Shown in pieces: positions 15,454-25,800 of a stretch of DNA of 64,000 bases (its first letter is position 1; each line of letters begins with the position of its first letter). The DNA is taken from NCBI RefSeq assembly GCF_945952405.1, contig NZ_CAMFIA010000013.1:46763-110762 (forward strand), given 5' to 3'. The notes beneath the pieces are model-generated. The model was not told the origin of the DNA and did not search any database. It saw nothing but the letters and a program-made list of their open reading frames with translations. The position numbers were made by a program, and so were the translations under genes. Source of the DNA: an uncultured Stenotrophomonas sp. (GTDB lineage Bacteria > Pseudomonadota > Gammaproteobacteria > Xanthomonadales > Xanthomonadaceae).

Positions 15454-17139
15454 TTACTCGGACTTGTTGCCGTTCAGCTGTGCACGCAGCAGCGCGCCCA
15501 GCTGGGTGGTGCCGCTGGAAGCCGAAGACGACTGGTATTCTTCCAGCACTTCGCGCATTTCCGCGTCATCCTTGGCCTTGATCGACAGCTGCAGGGTACG
15601 GCCCTTGCGGTCCATGCCCACGAACTTGGCTTCGACCTTGTCGCCGACCTTCAGGTGCTGGGTCGCGTCGTCAACGCGCTCGTTGGCGATGTCGCGAGCC
15701 GACACGTAGCCTTCGATGCCGTCGGCCAGTTCGATCACGGCGCCCTTGGCGTCGACTTCCTTCACCACGCCTTCGACCTTGGAGCCCTTCGGATTGGCAG
15801 CCATGTACTGGCCGAACGGATCCTGCTCCAGCTGCTTCACGCCCAGGGAGATGCGCTCGCGCTCCGGGTCGACGGCCAGGACGACGGCGTCCAGGGTATC
15901 GCCCTTCTTGAAGTTGCGAACGACGTCTTCGCCGGTGGTGTTCCAGCTGATGTCGGACAGGTGGACCAGGCCGTCGATGCCGCCGTCCAGGCCGATGAAG
16001 ATGCCGAAGTCGGTGATCGACTTGATCTGGCCCGACACCTTGTCACCCTTCTTGTGGGTGGCAGCGAAGGTTTCCCACGGATTGGCGGCAACCTGCTTCA
16101 TGCCCAGCGAGATACGGCGACGCTCTTCATCGACGTCCAGCACCATCACTTCGACTTCATCACCAACCTGGACAACCTTGGACGGGTTGACGTTCTTGTT
16201 GGTCCAATCCATCTCGGAGACGTGCACCAGGCCTTCGACGCCCGGCTCGATCTCAACGAACGCACCGTAATCGGTGACGTTGGAGACCTTGCCGAAGACG
16301 CGGCTGTTGGCCGGGTAACGACGGCCGATGTTGTCCCACGGATCCTCGCCCAGCTGCTTCAGGCCCAGCGAAACGCGGTTGCGCTCGCGGTCGAACTTCA
16401 GCACGCGGACGTCCAGCTCGTCGCCGACGTTCACGACTTCCGACGGGTGACGCACGCGCTTCCACGCCATGTCGGTGATGTGCAGCAGGCCGTCGATACC
16501 GCCCAGGTCCACGAACGCGCCGTAGTCGGTCAGGTTCTTGACGACACCCTTCAGGATCGCGCCTTCCTGCAGCTTGTCCATCAGCTGCTCGCGCTCTTCC
16601 GAGTGCTCGCTCTCGACGACAGCGCGGCGCGAGACCACGACGTTGTTACGCTTGCGGTCCAGCTTGATGAGCTTGAATTCCAGCTCCTTGCCTTCCAGGT
16701 AGGCCGGATCGCGCACCGGGCGCACATCGACCAGGGAACCCGGCAGGAAGGCGCGGACATCCTTGATGTCCACGGTGAAACCACCCTTGACCTTGCCGCT
16801 GATGCGGCCGGTGATGGTTTCGTTCTTCTCCAACGCTTCTTCCAGCTCGTCCCACACCATCGCGCGCTTGGCCTTCTCGCGCGACAGGACGGTTTCGCCG
16901 AAGCCGTTCTCGATCGAGTCGAGGGCGACCTTGACGATGTCGCCTTCGGCAACATCGATCTCGCCAGCGTCGTTACGGAACTGTTCGATCGGCACGATGC
17001 CTTCGGACTTCAGGCCAGCGTTGATCACCACGACGTCGCCGCGGACTTCAACAACGGTACCGCTGACGATGGCGCCCGGCTTCAGCTTGGCCAGATTGGC
17101 CTGGCTGGCTTCAAACAGTTCGGCAAATGATTCGGTCAT
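15454..17139 (-). CDS. rpsA: 30S ribosomal protein S1
   Basis: A 561-residue protein built of six S1/OB-fold RNA-binding repeats, which holds mRNA at the ribosome and helps initiation on structured messages. The repeats are visible as recurring [37 protein letters not shown] and [19 protein letters not shown] motifs. The start at 17139 ([12 protein letters not shown]) is canonical; the frame is open to 17304 but the extra part is leader. cmk lies upstream after a 198-base gap. S1 usually represses its own leader, so this gap is probably regulatory. Confidence 0.97.
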   Translation of the reverse strand: MTESFAELFEASQANLAKLKPGAIVSGTVVEVRGDVVVINAGLKSEGIVPIEQFRNDAGEIDVAEGDIVKVALDSIENGFGETVLSREKAKRAMVWDELEEALEKNETITGRISGKVKGGFTVDIKDVRAFLPGSLVDVRPVRDPAYLEGKELEFKLIKLDRKRNNVVVSRRAVVESEHSEEREQLMDKLQEGAILKGVVKNLTDYGAFVDLGGIDGLLHITDMAWKRVRHPSEVVNVGDELDVRVLKFDRERNRVSLGLKQLGEDPWDNIGRRYPANSRVFGKVSNVTDYGAFVEIEPGVEGLVHVSEMDWTNKNVNPSKVVQVGDEVEVMVLDVDEERRRISLGMKQVAANPWETFAATHKKGDKVSGQIKSITDFGIFIGLDGGIDGLVHLSDISWNTTGEDVVRNFKKGDTLDAVVLAVDPERERISLGVKQLEQDPFGQYMAANPKGSKVEGVVKEVDAKGAVIELADGIEGYVSARDIANERVDDATQHLKVGDKVEAKFVGMDRKGRTLQLSIKAKDDAEMREVLEEYQSSSASSGTTQLGALLRAQLNGNKSE

Positions 17140-17337
17140 TAGATTTACTCTGTTGGACACATGGGTCGGTGGCGTCCCCTTCAGGGGAATGGCGACCGCC
17201 CGCCTGTTGGTCGACCCCGGAAACGCAGGTCGTGTGTAGTAGGAAAACCGCCACGCATCATTGCGCGACGGAGCTTGTACAGCACTGCTTTGCGCGACCA
17301 CCACCGGTGTTGCTGGCAGTGCTCCCGCGCGAACGGA
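17140..17337 (-). promoter_or_regulatory. rpsA leader region
   Basis: A 198-base non-coding stretch between cmk and rpsA. A GC-rich hairpin, GTCCCC-TTCA-GGGGA, is seen near 17174-17189, and the region just before the rpsA start is A/T-rich without a strong Shine-Dalgarno sequence, as expected for an S1-autoregulated leader. No clear promoter was found. Confidence 0.4.
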
Positions 17338-18015
17338 TCAGGCAGCCGGAACCGGAAGCAGATCCATCACTCGGGCAACGACATCTACGATGCCGATGCC
17401 TGTGGTGTCGATGAGGACAGCATCGTCTGCCGGCTTCAGGGGCGCCACGGTACGCTGAGCATCACGGGCGTCGCGGGCCATGATCTCGCGCAGGAGGTCA
17501 TCAAAGTTAACAGAAACCCCCTTGTCTTTCAACTGCTTATGCCGGCGCTCGGCGCGCTCCTCGGCACTGGCGGTCAGGAAGACCTTGTAGGGCGCGTCCT
17601 TGAAGATCACCGTCCCCATGTCACGGCCGTCGGCGACCAGGCCGGGCAGCTCCCTGAATGCGCGCTGGCGCTCCTTCAGGGCGGCCCGGACCTCGGGAAT
17701 GGCGGCAATGGCCGAGGCCAGCGCACCGGTGGTCTCCAGGCGCAGCTCGTCGGTGGCATCAGTGCCGTTGACCATGACCCGCATCGACTCACCCTGTTCA
17801 ACAAACTGAACGTGGGTGTCGAAGGTGCAGCGCACCAGCGCCGACGCATCGGACGTATCGATGTCGGCCCAGCTCGCAGCCACGCCCACCGCGCGGTAGA
17901 GCGCGCCCGAATCCAGGTAGTGCCAGCCCATCCGGCGCGCGATGATGCGGCTGATGGTACCCTTGCCGGCCCCGGAAGGGCCGTCGATGGTCAGGACGGG
18001 AGCGAGTGGATTCAT
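17338..18015 (-). CDS. cmk: Cytidylate kinase
   Basis: A 225-residue CMP/dCMP kinase. The P-loop is [12 protein letters not shown] at residues 9-20; [11 protein letters not shown] and the [12 protein letters not shown] motif are diagnostic. It supplies CDP for nucleic acid and lipid synthesis. Gene order cmk-rpsA is widely kept. A possible -10 (TAGAAT) lies about 28 bases upstream on the minus strand, and rpmJ is divergent. Confidence 0.96.
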   Translation of the reverse strand: MNPLAPVLTIDGPSGAGKGTISRIIARRMGWHYLDSGALYRAVGVAASWADIDTSDASALVRCTFDTHVQFVEQGESMRVMVNGTDATDELRLETTGALASAIAAIPEVRAALKERQRAFRELPGLVADGRDMGTVIFKDAPYKVFLTASAEERAERRHKQLKDKGVSVNFDDLLREIMARDARDAQRTVAPLKPADDAVLIDTTGIGIVDVVARVMDLLPVPAA

Positions 18016-18042
18016 GGGGTTCCCAGAGCGTGTGAAGGGGTC

Positions 18043-18048
18043 ATTCTA
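18043..18048 (-). promoter_or_regulatory. Candidate -10 box for cmk
   Basis: TAGAAT on the minus strand, placing a start of transcription about 20 bases before the cmk ATG. No convincing -35 box at the right distance. Confidence 0.35.
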
Positions 18049-18090
18049 GCCCCTGCCCGGGGCCCCGCGCGGCGACTTTCGCGCAACCAC

Positions 18091-18120
18091 TTGAAACAAC
18101 GACAAAAAGCCCGGTAGAAT
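18091..18120 (+). promoter_or_regulatory. Sigma-70-type promoter of rpmJ
   Basis: TTGAAA (18091-18096) and TAGAAT (18115-18120), 18 bases apart, each one mismatch from consensus. The expected transcript start near 18127 gives a leader of about 86 bases. Confidence 0.65.
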
Positions 18121-18212
18121 GGCGGGCTTGAACGAGCGTCAACTGCCGATTGTCTTTCGCATATCGCGGCCACGCTCCACCCGAACAACTACTGTTTACG
18201 CCGAGGTATGCC

Positions 18213-18338
18213 ATGAAAGTCCTGTCCTCCCTGAAGTCGGCGAAGGCCCGTCACCGCGACTGCAAGGTCGTCCGTCGTCGCGGCAAGATCTTCGTCATCT
18301 GCAAGTCGAACCCGCGTTTCAAGGCGCGTCAGCGCTAA
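18213..18338 (+). CDS. rpmJ: 50S ribosomal protein L36, zinc-free type
   Basis: A 41-residue basic protein. Only two Cys remain (RDCKVV and VICKSN); the zinc-ribbon CxxC pairs of the usual L36 are absent, so this is the zinc-independent (YkgO-like) form. [10 protein letters not shown] is the typical C-terminus. The ATG at 18213 is preceded by GAGG; the frame is open to 18150 but the extra part is leader. It has its own promoter and terminator and is transcribed alone. Whether a second, zinc-binding L36 gene exists lies outside the window. Confidence 0.94.
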   Translation: MKVLSSLKSAKARHRDCKVVRRRGKIFVICKSNPRFKARQR

Positions 18339-18393
18339 GCCCAACAGCCCTCGCGGCTGCGGCTGGCCCTACGCGGGGCCGACCCGATGCAAG

Positions 18394-18416
18394 AAACCGC
18401 CTTCGGGCGGTTTTTT
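18394..18416 (+). terminator. Terminator after rpmJ
   Basis: AACCGCC-TTCG-GGCGGTT followed by a run of Ts, 56 bases after the rpmJ stop. The UUCG tetraloop adds stability. Confidence 0.9.
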
Positions 18417-18484
18417 GTTTATGCGGCTTTTTCCTGCCGTTTTTGCTGTAATCGCTGTTCTTGACCACTGGGGAGTAGATCGAG

Positions 18485-18814
18485 ATGAAGCGTTACCTGT
18501 CCGCCCTGGCCGTGATGGCCACCCTCGCCGCCGCCACGCCGGTGCTGGCCGATACCCTGCTTGTCGACCGCAGCCGCGAGAAGCCGGCCGGCGCCCTGCC
18601 CGTGCGCGGCCAGAGCATGCAGCAGGTGCAGGCGCAGTTCGGCGCGCCGAGCGAGCAGCTGCAGCCGCGTGGCGGGCAGAAGCGGCAATGGCCGACCATC
18701 AACCGCTGGGTGTACCCGCAGTTCACCGTCTACTTCGAGAAGCAGAAGGTGATCGACGTGGTGGCCAACCAGGCGGCCCCGAACGAAATCGGCCCGAAAC
18801 CGCCGATCCGTTGA
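18485..18814 (+). CDS. Small exported protein of unknown function
   Basis: A 109-residue protein with a clear signal peptide (MKRYLSALAVMATLAAATPVL, cleavage after ALA in VLADTL). The mature part has QSMQQVQAQFGAP, a segment that resembles the start of BamE/SmpA-like folds where a short helix scans before two strands, then NRWVYPQFTVYFEKQKVIDVV, which looks like two beta strands. I do not recognise a function. GGGGAG lies before the start at 18485. It is followed by aguA after 39 bases, possibly on the same transcript, but nothing links the roles. Confidence 0.75.
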   Translation: MKRYLSALAVMATLAAATPVLADTLLVDRSREKPAGALPVRGQSMQQVQAQFGAPSEQLQPRGGQKRQWPTINRWVYPQFTVYFEKQKVIDVVANQAAPNEIGPKPPIR

Positions 18815-18853
18815 TCCCTTTACCCGCCGTGGGCGGGCCTGTGTAGCGAGACC

Positions 18854-19891
18854 ATGAACCAGACCCTTCGTTTTCCTGCCGAGTGGGAAGCCCAGAGCGG
18901 CGTCCTGATTGCCTGGCCGACCGCTGACACCGACTGGGCCGACCGCCTGGGCCAGGTGGAAGAGACCTACATCGCGCTGGTCGCGGCCATCACCCGCTTC
19001 CAGCCGGTGCTGATCTGCGTGGCCGACGATGATGTGGAGACCTATGCCGAGATGCGGCTGCGCTCCAACCGCATCGACATGGACAGGGTCCACTTCACCA
19101 CGGCGGCCTACGACGATACCTGGCTGCGTGACTCCGGCCCGATCACCCTGCGCCGCGCCGACGGTGGCTTCCAGCTGCTCGATTTCCGCTTCACCGGCTG
19201 GGGCGGCAAGTTCGACGCCACCCTCGATGACCAGCTGGTCGGCGTGCTCGACCAGGCCGGCGTGTTCAACGATGCGCCGGTGCGCAGCATCCCGTTCGCA
19301 CTGGAAGGCGGCGGCATCGAGACCGACGGCGAAGGCACCCTGCTGACCACCTGGAAGTGCCTGCACGAGCGTCATCCGGACCGCGACCGTGCCAGCCTGA
19401 GCGCGGACCTGGCCGACTGGCTGCAGCAGGAGCGCGTGCTGTGGCTGGATCATGGCTACCTGGAAGGCGACGACACCGACGCCCACATCGACACCCTCGC
19501 CCGCTTCGCCTCCGCCGACAGCATCGTCTACCAGGCCTGCGACGACGCAAGCGACTCGCACTACGCCGAGCTGCAGGCCATGGGCAATGAACTGGCCGCA
19601 CTGCGCACCCGCGACGGCCGGCCGTACCGCCTGTTCCCGCTGCCGTGGGCACAGCCGGTGATCGACGAAGGCCGTCGCCTGGCCGCGTCGTACGCCAACT
19701 ACCTGATCGTCAATGGTGCGGTACTGATGCCGGCCTACGGCGACCCGGCCGACGATCTGGCCCGTGACGTGCTGGCGCAGGCGTATCCGGGCCGCGAGAT
19801 CGTGCAGGTGCCCTGCCGTTCGCTGATCTGGCAGAACGGCAGCCTGCACTGCATCACCATGCAGCTGCCGGAAGGGCTCCTGAAGGCATGA
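18854..19891 (+). CDS. aguA: Agmatine deiminase
   Basis: A 345-residue member of the guanidine-modifying (PAD-type) superfamily, converting agmatine to N-carbamoylputrescine and ammonia. Key motifs are DTWLRDSGPI, ALEGGGIETDGEGT, GDDTDAHIDTLARF and the catalytic cysteine in GSLHCITMQLP near the C-terminus. It is followed by aguB after a 160-base gap that contains a SMAG dimer; together they give the two steps from agmatine to putrescine. Confidence 0.95.
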   Translation: MNQTLRFPAEWEAQSGVLIAWPTADTDWADRLGQVEETYIALVAAITRFQPVLICVADDDVETYAEMRLRSNRIDMDRVHFTTAAYDDTWLRDSGPITLRRADGGFQLLDFRFTGWGGKFDATLDDQLVGVLDQAGVFNDAPVRSIPFALEGGGIETDGEGTLLTTWKCLHERHPDRDRASLSADLADWLQQERVLWLDHGYLEGDDTDAHIDTLARFASADSIVYQACDDASDSHYAELQAMGNELAALRTRDGRPYRLFPLPWAQPVIDEGRRLAASYANYLIVNGAVLMPAYGDPADDLARDVLAQAYPGREIVQVPCRSLIWQNGSLHCITMQLPEGLLKA

Positions 19892-19892
19892 C

Positions 19893-19970
19893 GGTAGTGC
19901 CGGCCGCTGGCCGGCAACCATGCAATGCCTGATGGATGAACCGGATTGCCGGCCAGCGGCCGGCACTACC
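19893..19970. repeat. SMAG/REP-like palindromic dimer
   Basis: Two perfect inverted copies of the 24-base GGTAGTGCCGGCC unit (19893-19916 and 19947-19970), 30 bases apart, between aguA and aguB. As RNA the two would pair into a long stem in the operon's intercistronic region. Confidence 0.85.
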
Positions 19971-20051
19971 GGGCAGGTCATTCAGCGGCCAACACGCCGG
20001 CGCATCGCATCCGCGCTAACATGCAGGTTTTCCCCCGCAGGAACGCCCCGC

Positions 20052-20939
20052 ATGAACTCGCGCAGCCCCCTTACCGTCGCCCTGGTCCAGGAGCGCAACC
20101 ACGGTGATGCCGCCGCCAATCTGGCGGTGATCGAAGCACGCGTGGCCGAGGCGGCTGCCCAGGGTGCCAAGCTGGTGCTGCTGCAGGAACTGCACAACGG
20201 CCCGTACTTCTGCCAGCACGAGTCGGTCGACGAGTTCGACCTGGCCGAGCCGATTCCGGGCCCGAGCACCGAGCGCCTCGGCGCGCTGGCGAAGAAGCAT
20301 GGCGTGGTGCTGGTCGGCTCGCTGTTCGAGCGCCGCGCCGCCGGCCTGTACCACAACACCGCGGTGGTGTTCGAGAAGGACGGCACCCTGCTCGGCAAGT
20401 ACCGCAAGATGCACATCCCGGATGATCCGGGCTTCTACGAGAAGTTCTACTTCACTCCGGGCGACATCGGCTTCAAGCCGATCGACACCTCGGTGGGTCG
20501 CCTCGGCGTGCTGGTGTGCTGGGACCAGTGGTATCCGGAAGCCGCGCGCCTGATGGCGCTGGCCGGCGCCGAACTGCTGCTGTACCCGACCGCGATCGGC
20601 TGGGACCCGGACGACGTGCAGGACGAGAAGACCCGCCAGCGCGATGCCTGGGTGCTGAGCCACCGCGGCCACGCGGTGGCCAACGGCCTGCCGGTGCTGA
20701 GCTGCAACCGCGTCGGCCACGAGGCCTCGCCGCTGGGCGCCTCGGGCATCCAGTTCTGGGGCAACAGCCACGTGCTCGGCCCGCAGGGCGAGTTCCTGGC
20801 CGAGGCCGGTACCGACGCCACCGTGCTGCTGTGCGATGTCGACCTGCAGCGCAGCGAGCACGTGCGCCGCATCTGGCCGTTCCTGCGTGATCGCCGCATC
20901 GATGCATACGGCGACCTGCTCAAGCGCTACATCGACTGA
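20052..20939 (+). CDS. aguB: N-carbamoylputrescine amidase
   Basis: A 295-residue nitrilase-family enzyme that hydrolyses N-carbamoylputrescine to putrescine, CO2 and ammonia. The Glu-Lys-Cys triad is visible: LLQELHN, KYRKMHIPDDPGFYEKFYF region, and LVCWDQWYPEAARLM. The start at 20052 (MNSRSPLTVALVQ) was chosen because the preceding in-frame part covers the SMAG repeat. It is downstream of aguA, its pathway partner, and 14 bases before an acetyltransferase gene. Confidence 0.95.
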   Translation: MNSRSPLTVALVQERNHGDAAANLAVIEARVAEAAAQGAKLVLLQELHNGPYFCQHESVDEFDLAEPIPGPSTERLGALAKKHGVVLVGSLFERRAAGLYHNTAVVFEKDGTLLGKYRKMHIPDDPGFYEKFYFTPGDIGFKPIDTSVGRLGVLVCWDQWYPEAARLMALAGAELLLYPTAIGWDPDDVQDEKTRQRDAWVLSHRGHAVANGLPVLSCNRVGHEASPLGASGIQFWGNSHVLGPQGEFLAEAGTDATVLLCDVDLQRSEHVRRIWPFLRDRRIDAYGDLLKRYID

Positions 20940-20953
20940 GCCGGAGCCCGCGC

Positions 20954-21484
20954 ATGGCCGTCCTCATCCGTGATGCCGGCCCTGCCGACATCGACGCGAT
21001 CACCGCGATCTACGCGGTGGAAGTGACCGACTTCGTCAACACCTACGAGTACGACATCCCGGAACCGGCGGAGATGCTGCGCCGCATGCGCGACATCATC
21101 GACCGCGGCTTCCCCTACCTGGTCGCCGAGATCGACGGCCAGGTGGCCGGCTATGCCTACGCCAACACCTACCGGACCCGCGTCGCCTACCAGTGGACCG
21201 TGGAGAATTCGGTCTACGTCGATGCGCGCTTCCAGGGCCAGGGCGTCGGCACCGGCCTGCTGCAGGCCCTGATCGACGCCTGCGTGGCGCGCGGCTACCG
21301 GCAAATGGTGGCAGTGATCGGTGAACCGACCAACACTGCCTCGATCAAGCTGCATGAACGCTTCGGCTTCGAACTGGTGGGCGTGTTCCGTGGCCTCGGC
21401 CGCAAGCACGGCCGCTGGCTGGATACCGTGCAGATGCAGCGCGCGCTCGGCGATGGCGCCGACACCGCACCTTCCAATGAATGA
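20954..21484 (+). CDS. GNAT acetyltransferase, phosphinothricin-acetyltransferase-like
   Basis: A 176-residue GNAT-fold enzyme. The acetyl-CoA loop is in VDARFQGQGVGTGLLQALI; TVENSVYV before it and LHERFGFELVGVFRGLGRKHGRWLD after it are typical of the PAT/Bar and methionine-sulfoximine acetyltransferase group. The natural substrate in such genomes is uncertain; amino-acid analogues such as methionine sulfoximine are likely. It lies 14 bases after aguB and its TGA is close to the next gene's start, so it belongs to the same transcript. A link to polyamine acetylation is possible from context only. Confidence 0.82.
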   Translation: MAVLIRDAGPADIDAITAIYAVEVTDFVNTYEYDIPEPAEMLRRMRDIIDRGFPYLVAEIDGQVAGYAYANTYRTRVAYQWTVENSVYVDARFQGQGVGTGLLQALIDACVARGYRQMVAVIGEPTNTASIKLHERFGFELVGVFRGLGRKHGRWLDTVQMQRALGDGADTAPSNE

Positions 21485-21488
21485 ATCC

Positions 21489-22709
21489 ATGACCGAAACC
21501 CTTCCCGACACCGGCGACGACCTGTTCGCCGGCCAGCCGGTGCGCGTCGTCGAACGCGACGGCGTGCGCTACACCCTGCTGGGCACTGCCCACGTCTCCC
21601 GCGCCAGCGTCGAGGCGGTGGAAAAAGCCATCGACAGCGGCCGCTTCGATGCGGTGGCCGTTGAACTGGACCCGCAGCGCCTGCAGGCGCTGAGCGACCC
21701 GGACACGCTGGCCAAGCTCGACCTGGTCGAGGTGATCCGCAAGGGCCGCGTCGCCCTGTTCGCCGCCAACCTGGCCTTGTCCGCCTACCAGCGACGCCTG
21801 GCCGAACAGCTCGACATCGAGCCGGGCGCGGAACTGAAGCGTGCGGTCGAGCTCGCACGCGAGCGCGACCTGCCGGTGCACCTGATCGACCGCGAAGTCG
21901 GCCTGACCTTCCGCCGAGCGTCGCAGCGGCTGGGCTTCTTCGGCAAGCTCAAGCTGGTTGCCGGCCTCGGCGCCGGCCTGTTCTCTTCCGAGGAAGTGGG
22001 CGAGAGCGAGATCGAGAAGCTCAAGCAGGGCGACATGCTGGAGTCGAGCTTCGGTGAGTTCGCCAGCGAAAGCCCGGCGCTGTACGAGACCATCATCGGC
22101 GAGCGTGACCGCTACATGGCCACACGCCTGCGCGAGGAACACGACCCGCACCAGCGCGAAGTGCTGGCGGTGGTCGGTGCCGGCCACCTGGCCGGGCTGG
22201 CGCGCTACCTGGAAACCGACACCGAGGCGCCGGCGCCGCTGCGCGCGGAACTGGAAGCAGTACCGAAGAAACGCAACATCCCGTGGTTCACGCTGGCCAT
22301 CCTGGCCATCGTGGCGACCGGCATCGGCGTCGGCTTCTACCGTGGCGGCCTGGGCGTGGGCACCGAGCTGCTGGCGACCTGGGCGATGTACACCGGCGGT
22401 CTTGCCGGCCTGGGCTGCCTGCTGGCCGGAGGCCATCCGCTGAGCATCCTCACCGCGATCGCGGTGGCCCCGTTCAAGCCGTTCCGGCTGAGCATCCCGA
22501 CCGGCGCGTTCTCGGCGCTGGTCGAGGCGCGCCTGCGCAAGCCCGCCTACGAGGACTTCCTGAAGCTGCGCGACGACGCGCAGAGCCTGAAAGGGTGGTA
22601 CCGCAACCGCGTCACCCGCGTGGTGCTGACCTTCATGCTGACCAACATCGGCAGCATGCTCGGCCTGTGGCTGACCACCTTCAAGGTCTGGAACAAGGTC
22701 GCGGGCTGA
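21489..22709 (+). CDS. TraB-family membrane protein
   Basis: A 406-residue protein. The N-terminal two thirds is a TraB/PrgY-type domain (YTLLGTAHVSRASVEAV, DAVAVELDPQRLQAL, VVGAGHLAGLARYL), the C-terminal third has three or four membrane helices (TLAILAIVATGIGVGF, LATWAMYTGGLAGLGCLL, FMLTNIGSMLGLWL). TraB was named for shutting down pheromone signalling in enterococci; the related fold is a metal-dependent protease-like domain, but no function is established for this class. The start could instead be the ATG at 21477, overlapping the upstream stop. Confidence 0.8.
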   Translation: MTETLPDTGDDLFAGQPVRVVERDGVRYTLLGTAHVSRASVEAVEKAIDSGRFDAVAVELDPQRLQALSDPDTLAKLDLVEVIRKGRVALFAANLALSAYQRRLAEQLDIEPGAELKRAVELARERDLPVHLIDREVGLTFRRASQRLGFFGKLKLVAGLGAGLFSSEEVGESEIEKLKQGDMLESSFGEFASESPALYETIIGERDRYMATRLREEHDPHQREVLAVVGAGHLAGLARYLETDTEAPAPLRAELEAVPKKRNIPWFTLAILAIVATGIGVGFYRGGLGVGTELLATWAMYTGGLAGLGCLLAGGHPLSILTAIAVAPFKPFRLSIPTGAFSALVEARLRKPAYEDFLKLRDDAQSLKGWYRNRVTRVVLTFMLTNIGSMLGLWLTTFKVWNKVAG

Positions 22710-22727
22710 CCGCTGCGCCGGGGATGG

Positions 22728-22764
22728 CCCGGCCAACCGGTAGCTGCCGACCTTGGTTGGCCCG
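22728..22764. repeat. GTAG-type palindrome before the RND terminator
   Basis: A hairpin-forming stretch with GGTAGCTGCCGACC inside the inverted repeat GGCCAACC/GGTTGGCC. Same family as repeats at 7.9 and 38.5 kb. Confidence 0.55.
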
Positions 22765-22767
22765 GCA

Positions 22768-22809
22768 ACAAAAAAGGGGGAGGCCGCCCCACTACGACCG
22801 GCCTCCCCC
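22768..22809 (-). terminator. Terminator of the RND efflux operon
   Basis: An 11-base-pair stem (22776-22786 with 22799-22809) followed on the minus strand by a T-run; 45 bases after the stop of the last permease gene. Confidence 0.85.
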
Positions 22810-22854
22810 ACACCACAACCCCTTTCCGCCCTGCGCAACCGGGCATGCCCTGCC

Positions 22855-25800
22855 CTATGCCGGCGTGGCCGGCAGTGCATCCAGGCCGCGTGCGCGGCGG
22901 ATCAGCCGGGTCACCGCCGTGCGCAGGTCATCCAGCACGGCGTAGATGGTCGGCAGGAACAGCAGGCTGACCACCGTCGAGAACGCCAGGCCACCCGCGA
23001 TCGCGCGCGCCATCGGCGCGTACTCCGGACCGTTGCCGAACATCTGCGTATTGGTCAGCGAAATCGGCACCATCGCCAGGATCGCCGTACCCATCGTCAT
23101 CATGATCGGGCGCAGGCGCTCGCGTGAGCCTTCCACCAGCGCCTGGGTGCGGCCCATGCCGCTGCGCCGCAGGTTGTTGATGTGCTCGATCATCACGATG
23201 CCGTTGTTCACCACCACGCCCATCAACACCAGGATGCCGATGAAGGACATGATCCCGAACGAGGTTCCGGTGATCCAGAACAGCCAGAACACGCCGAAGA
23301 TCGAGAACAGCACGCCGCTCATGATCGCCGCCGGGAACAGCAGCGACTCGAACACCGCTGCCATCACCACGTAGATCATCACCAGTGCGATCAACAGGTT
23401 GAACACCATCTGCTGCATCGCCTCGTTGTCGTTGCCGTAGTCACCGCCATCGAAGGTGTAGCCATAGCCGGCCGGGAAGTTCATCGGCTTGAGCACGGCC
23501 TCGATCGCCTTGCGGCCATCCGGTGCGGTGACCTTCTCGGCCAGGTTGGCCTTGATGGTCAACGTGGTCTGCCGGTTGGTACGGCCGATCTGGGTTGCCG
23601 ACGAGCCGACATCGACGGTGACCAGGCTCAGCAGCGGCACGCTGCGGCCATCGCCGGTGCGCACGCTGAAGCCGGCGAGGTCTTCCGGGCTGCTCTGCTC
23701 GGCACCGGCGAAGCGCACCCACACCGGCACCTCGTTGTCGCCGCGGCGGAATTCGCGCATTGGAGCGCCGCGCAGGGCGAGGCCGACGAAGCTGGCCACC
23801 TGCTCGGCATTGAAGCCGAATGCCGCAGCGCGTTCACGGTCAACGCGGACCTTCAGTTCACCGCCCTTCTCGCCGTTGTCGATGCGCACGTCGCGCAGCT
23901 CGGCACGCTGGGCCAGCAGCGGCACCACTTCCTGGCCGATCTCCTGCAGCATCGAACTGGAATCGCCGACCAGCTGCACCTGCACGCCCTGGTTGCCACC
24001 GCCACCGCCGTCTCCGCCCTGGTTGCCGACGAAGTAATCGGTTCGCGCGGATTTCGGCAGGCCCTTGCGCAGCTCTTCCTGCAGCGCCTTGATGTCCTTG
24101 GCGTACTTCTCGTCCAGGGTGACCACCGTCGAGCTGCCTTCCTGCTCGCTGTACCAGGAGTACACCTGCTTCACGTGCAGGCGTTCGCGGTTCTGGTCGA
24201 TCCAGTTCTCCACCCGCGCCACTTCCTCGGACATCTGCCGGTAGGTGTAGGCCCCCTTCCACATGTAGCCGATGAAGATGTCCTTGCCGCCGTCACCGCC
24301 GAACATGTCGATCTTGGTCAGCTTCATCGGGACCAGGCTGACCAGCACCACCAGCACGATGCCGAGCAGGCTCCAGCCACGATGGCGCAGCGACCAGTCC
24401 AGCAGCCGCGCATAACGGCGCTGCAGGCGCGCGATCAGGCCGGTCTGCGAATGCACCAGCTTGGGCGTGGCCATGCGCGCGGACAGCATCGGGATCAGGC
24501 TGACCGCGACCAGCCACGAGGCCAGCAGCGAGACCGAGATGGTGATCGCGATCTGCGCCATGAAGATGCTGATGTTGTTGGTCTCGCCGAACAGGTTCGG
24601 CACGAACACGATGCAGTGGCACAGCGTACCGGCGCTGAGCGCGATGGCCACGTTGCGGGTGCCGATGATCGAGGCCAGCCGCGGCTGCCCCGGCATGCGC
24701 TCGCGTTCCTGGTAGATGCTCTCCACCACCACCACGGCGTTGTCGACCAGCATGCCCACCGCCAGCAACAGGCCCATCATGGTCAGGATGTTCAGCGTCA
24801 CCCCGACGAAGTACATGAAGCCCAGGGTGATGGTGAAGCAGATCGGAATGGCCAGGGTGACCATCAGCGTCGACGGCCAATGGCGCAGGAAGAAGAACAG
24901 CACCGTCACCGACAGGATCAGGCCGACCGCACCGGCCTCGGCCAGCTCCAGCAGCGACGAGGTCACCGCCTTGCCCTGGTTGTCGATCACCTTGATCTGC
25001 ACGTCGCGCATCGACGCCTCGGCGCGGATCGCTTCAACCTCGGCCAGTGCCGCGCGCGAGACCTCCACCAGGTTGGCGCTGCGCTCCTTGAAGATGTCCA
25101 GGCCGACTGCCGGGTTGCCATCCAGGCGGCGCCCGTAGTTCATCCGCGCCGGCTTCAGCCGCACCTCGGCGATGTCGCCCAGGCGCAGGCCCTTGGCGTT
25201 GATCACCAGGTCACGCATCTCCTGCAGGTCGGTGATCTCGCCCACCGGCTGCACGCGCACGCGCTGCCCGTTGTCGTCGATCTGCCCGGCCGAGATCGAG
25301 AAATTCAGCGTACGCAGGCGCTCGCTCAGCTCGTTGATGCTGAGCCCGTGCGCGTTGAGCCGGTTCGGATCGATGGCGATCTCCACCTCGTTCGGCGGCG
25401 CGCCGGTGATGTCGACGCGGGCCACGCCGGGAATGCGCTCGATGCGCCGCTTGAACTCGCGGTCGAGCATGTCATAGGCCGTGGTCAGGTCGGCGGTGCT
25501 GGCCAGGCGGACCTTGAGCACCGGCTGGTCGCTGCTGGACCACTTGAACACGTTGTAGCGCTGCAGGTCATCGGGCAGGTCGCTGCGGATCGCATCGATG
25601 CGCTCGCGCGCATCGGAGGCGGCGATGGCGATGTCGCGGTCCCAGTCGCTGAACTCGATGAAGATCAGCGCCGCCTCGGAGGTGGCCGAGGAGCGCATGC
25701 GCTTGATGCCGGTCATCGTCGCCAGCGATTCCTCGACCGGGCGGATGATGGTCCGCTCCACTTCCTCCGGGGTTGAGCCGGTGTACGGGATCTGCACGAA

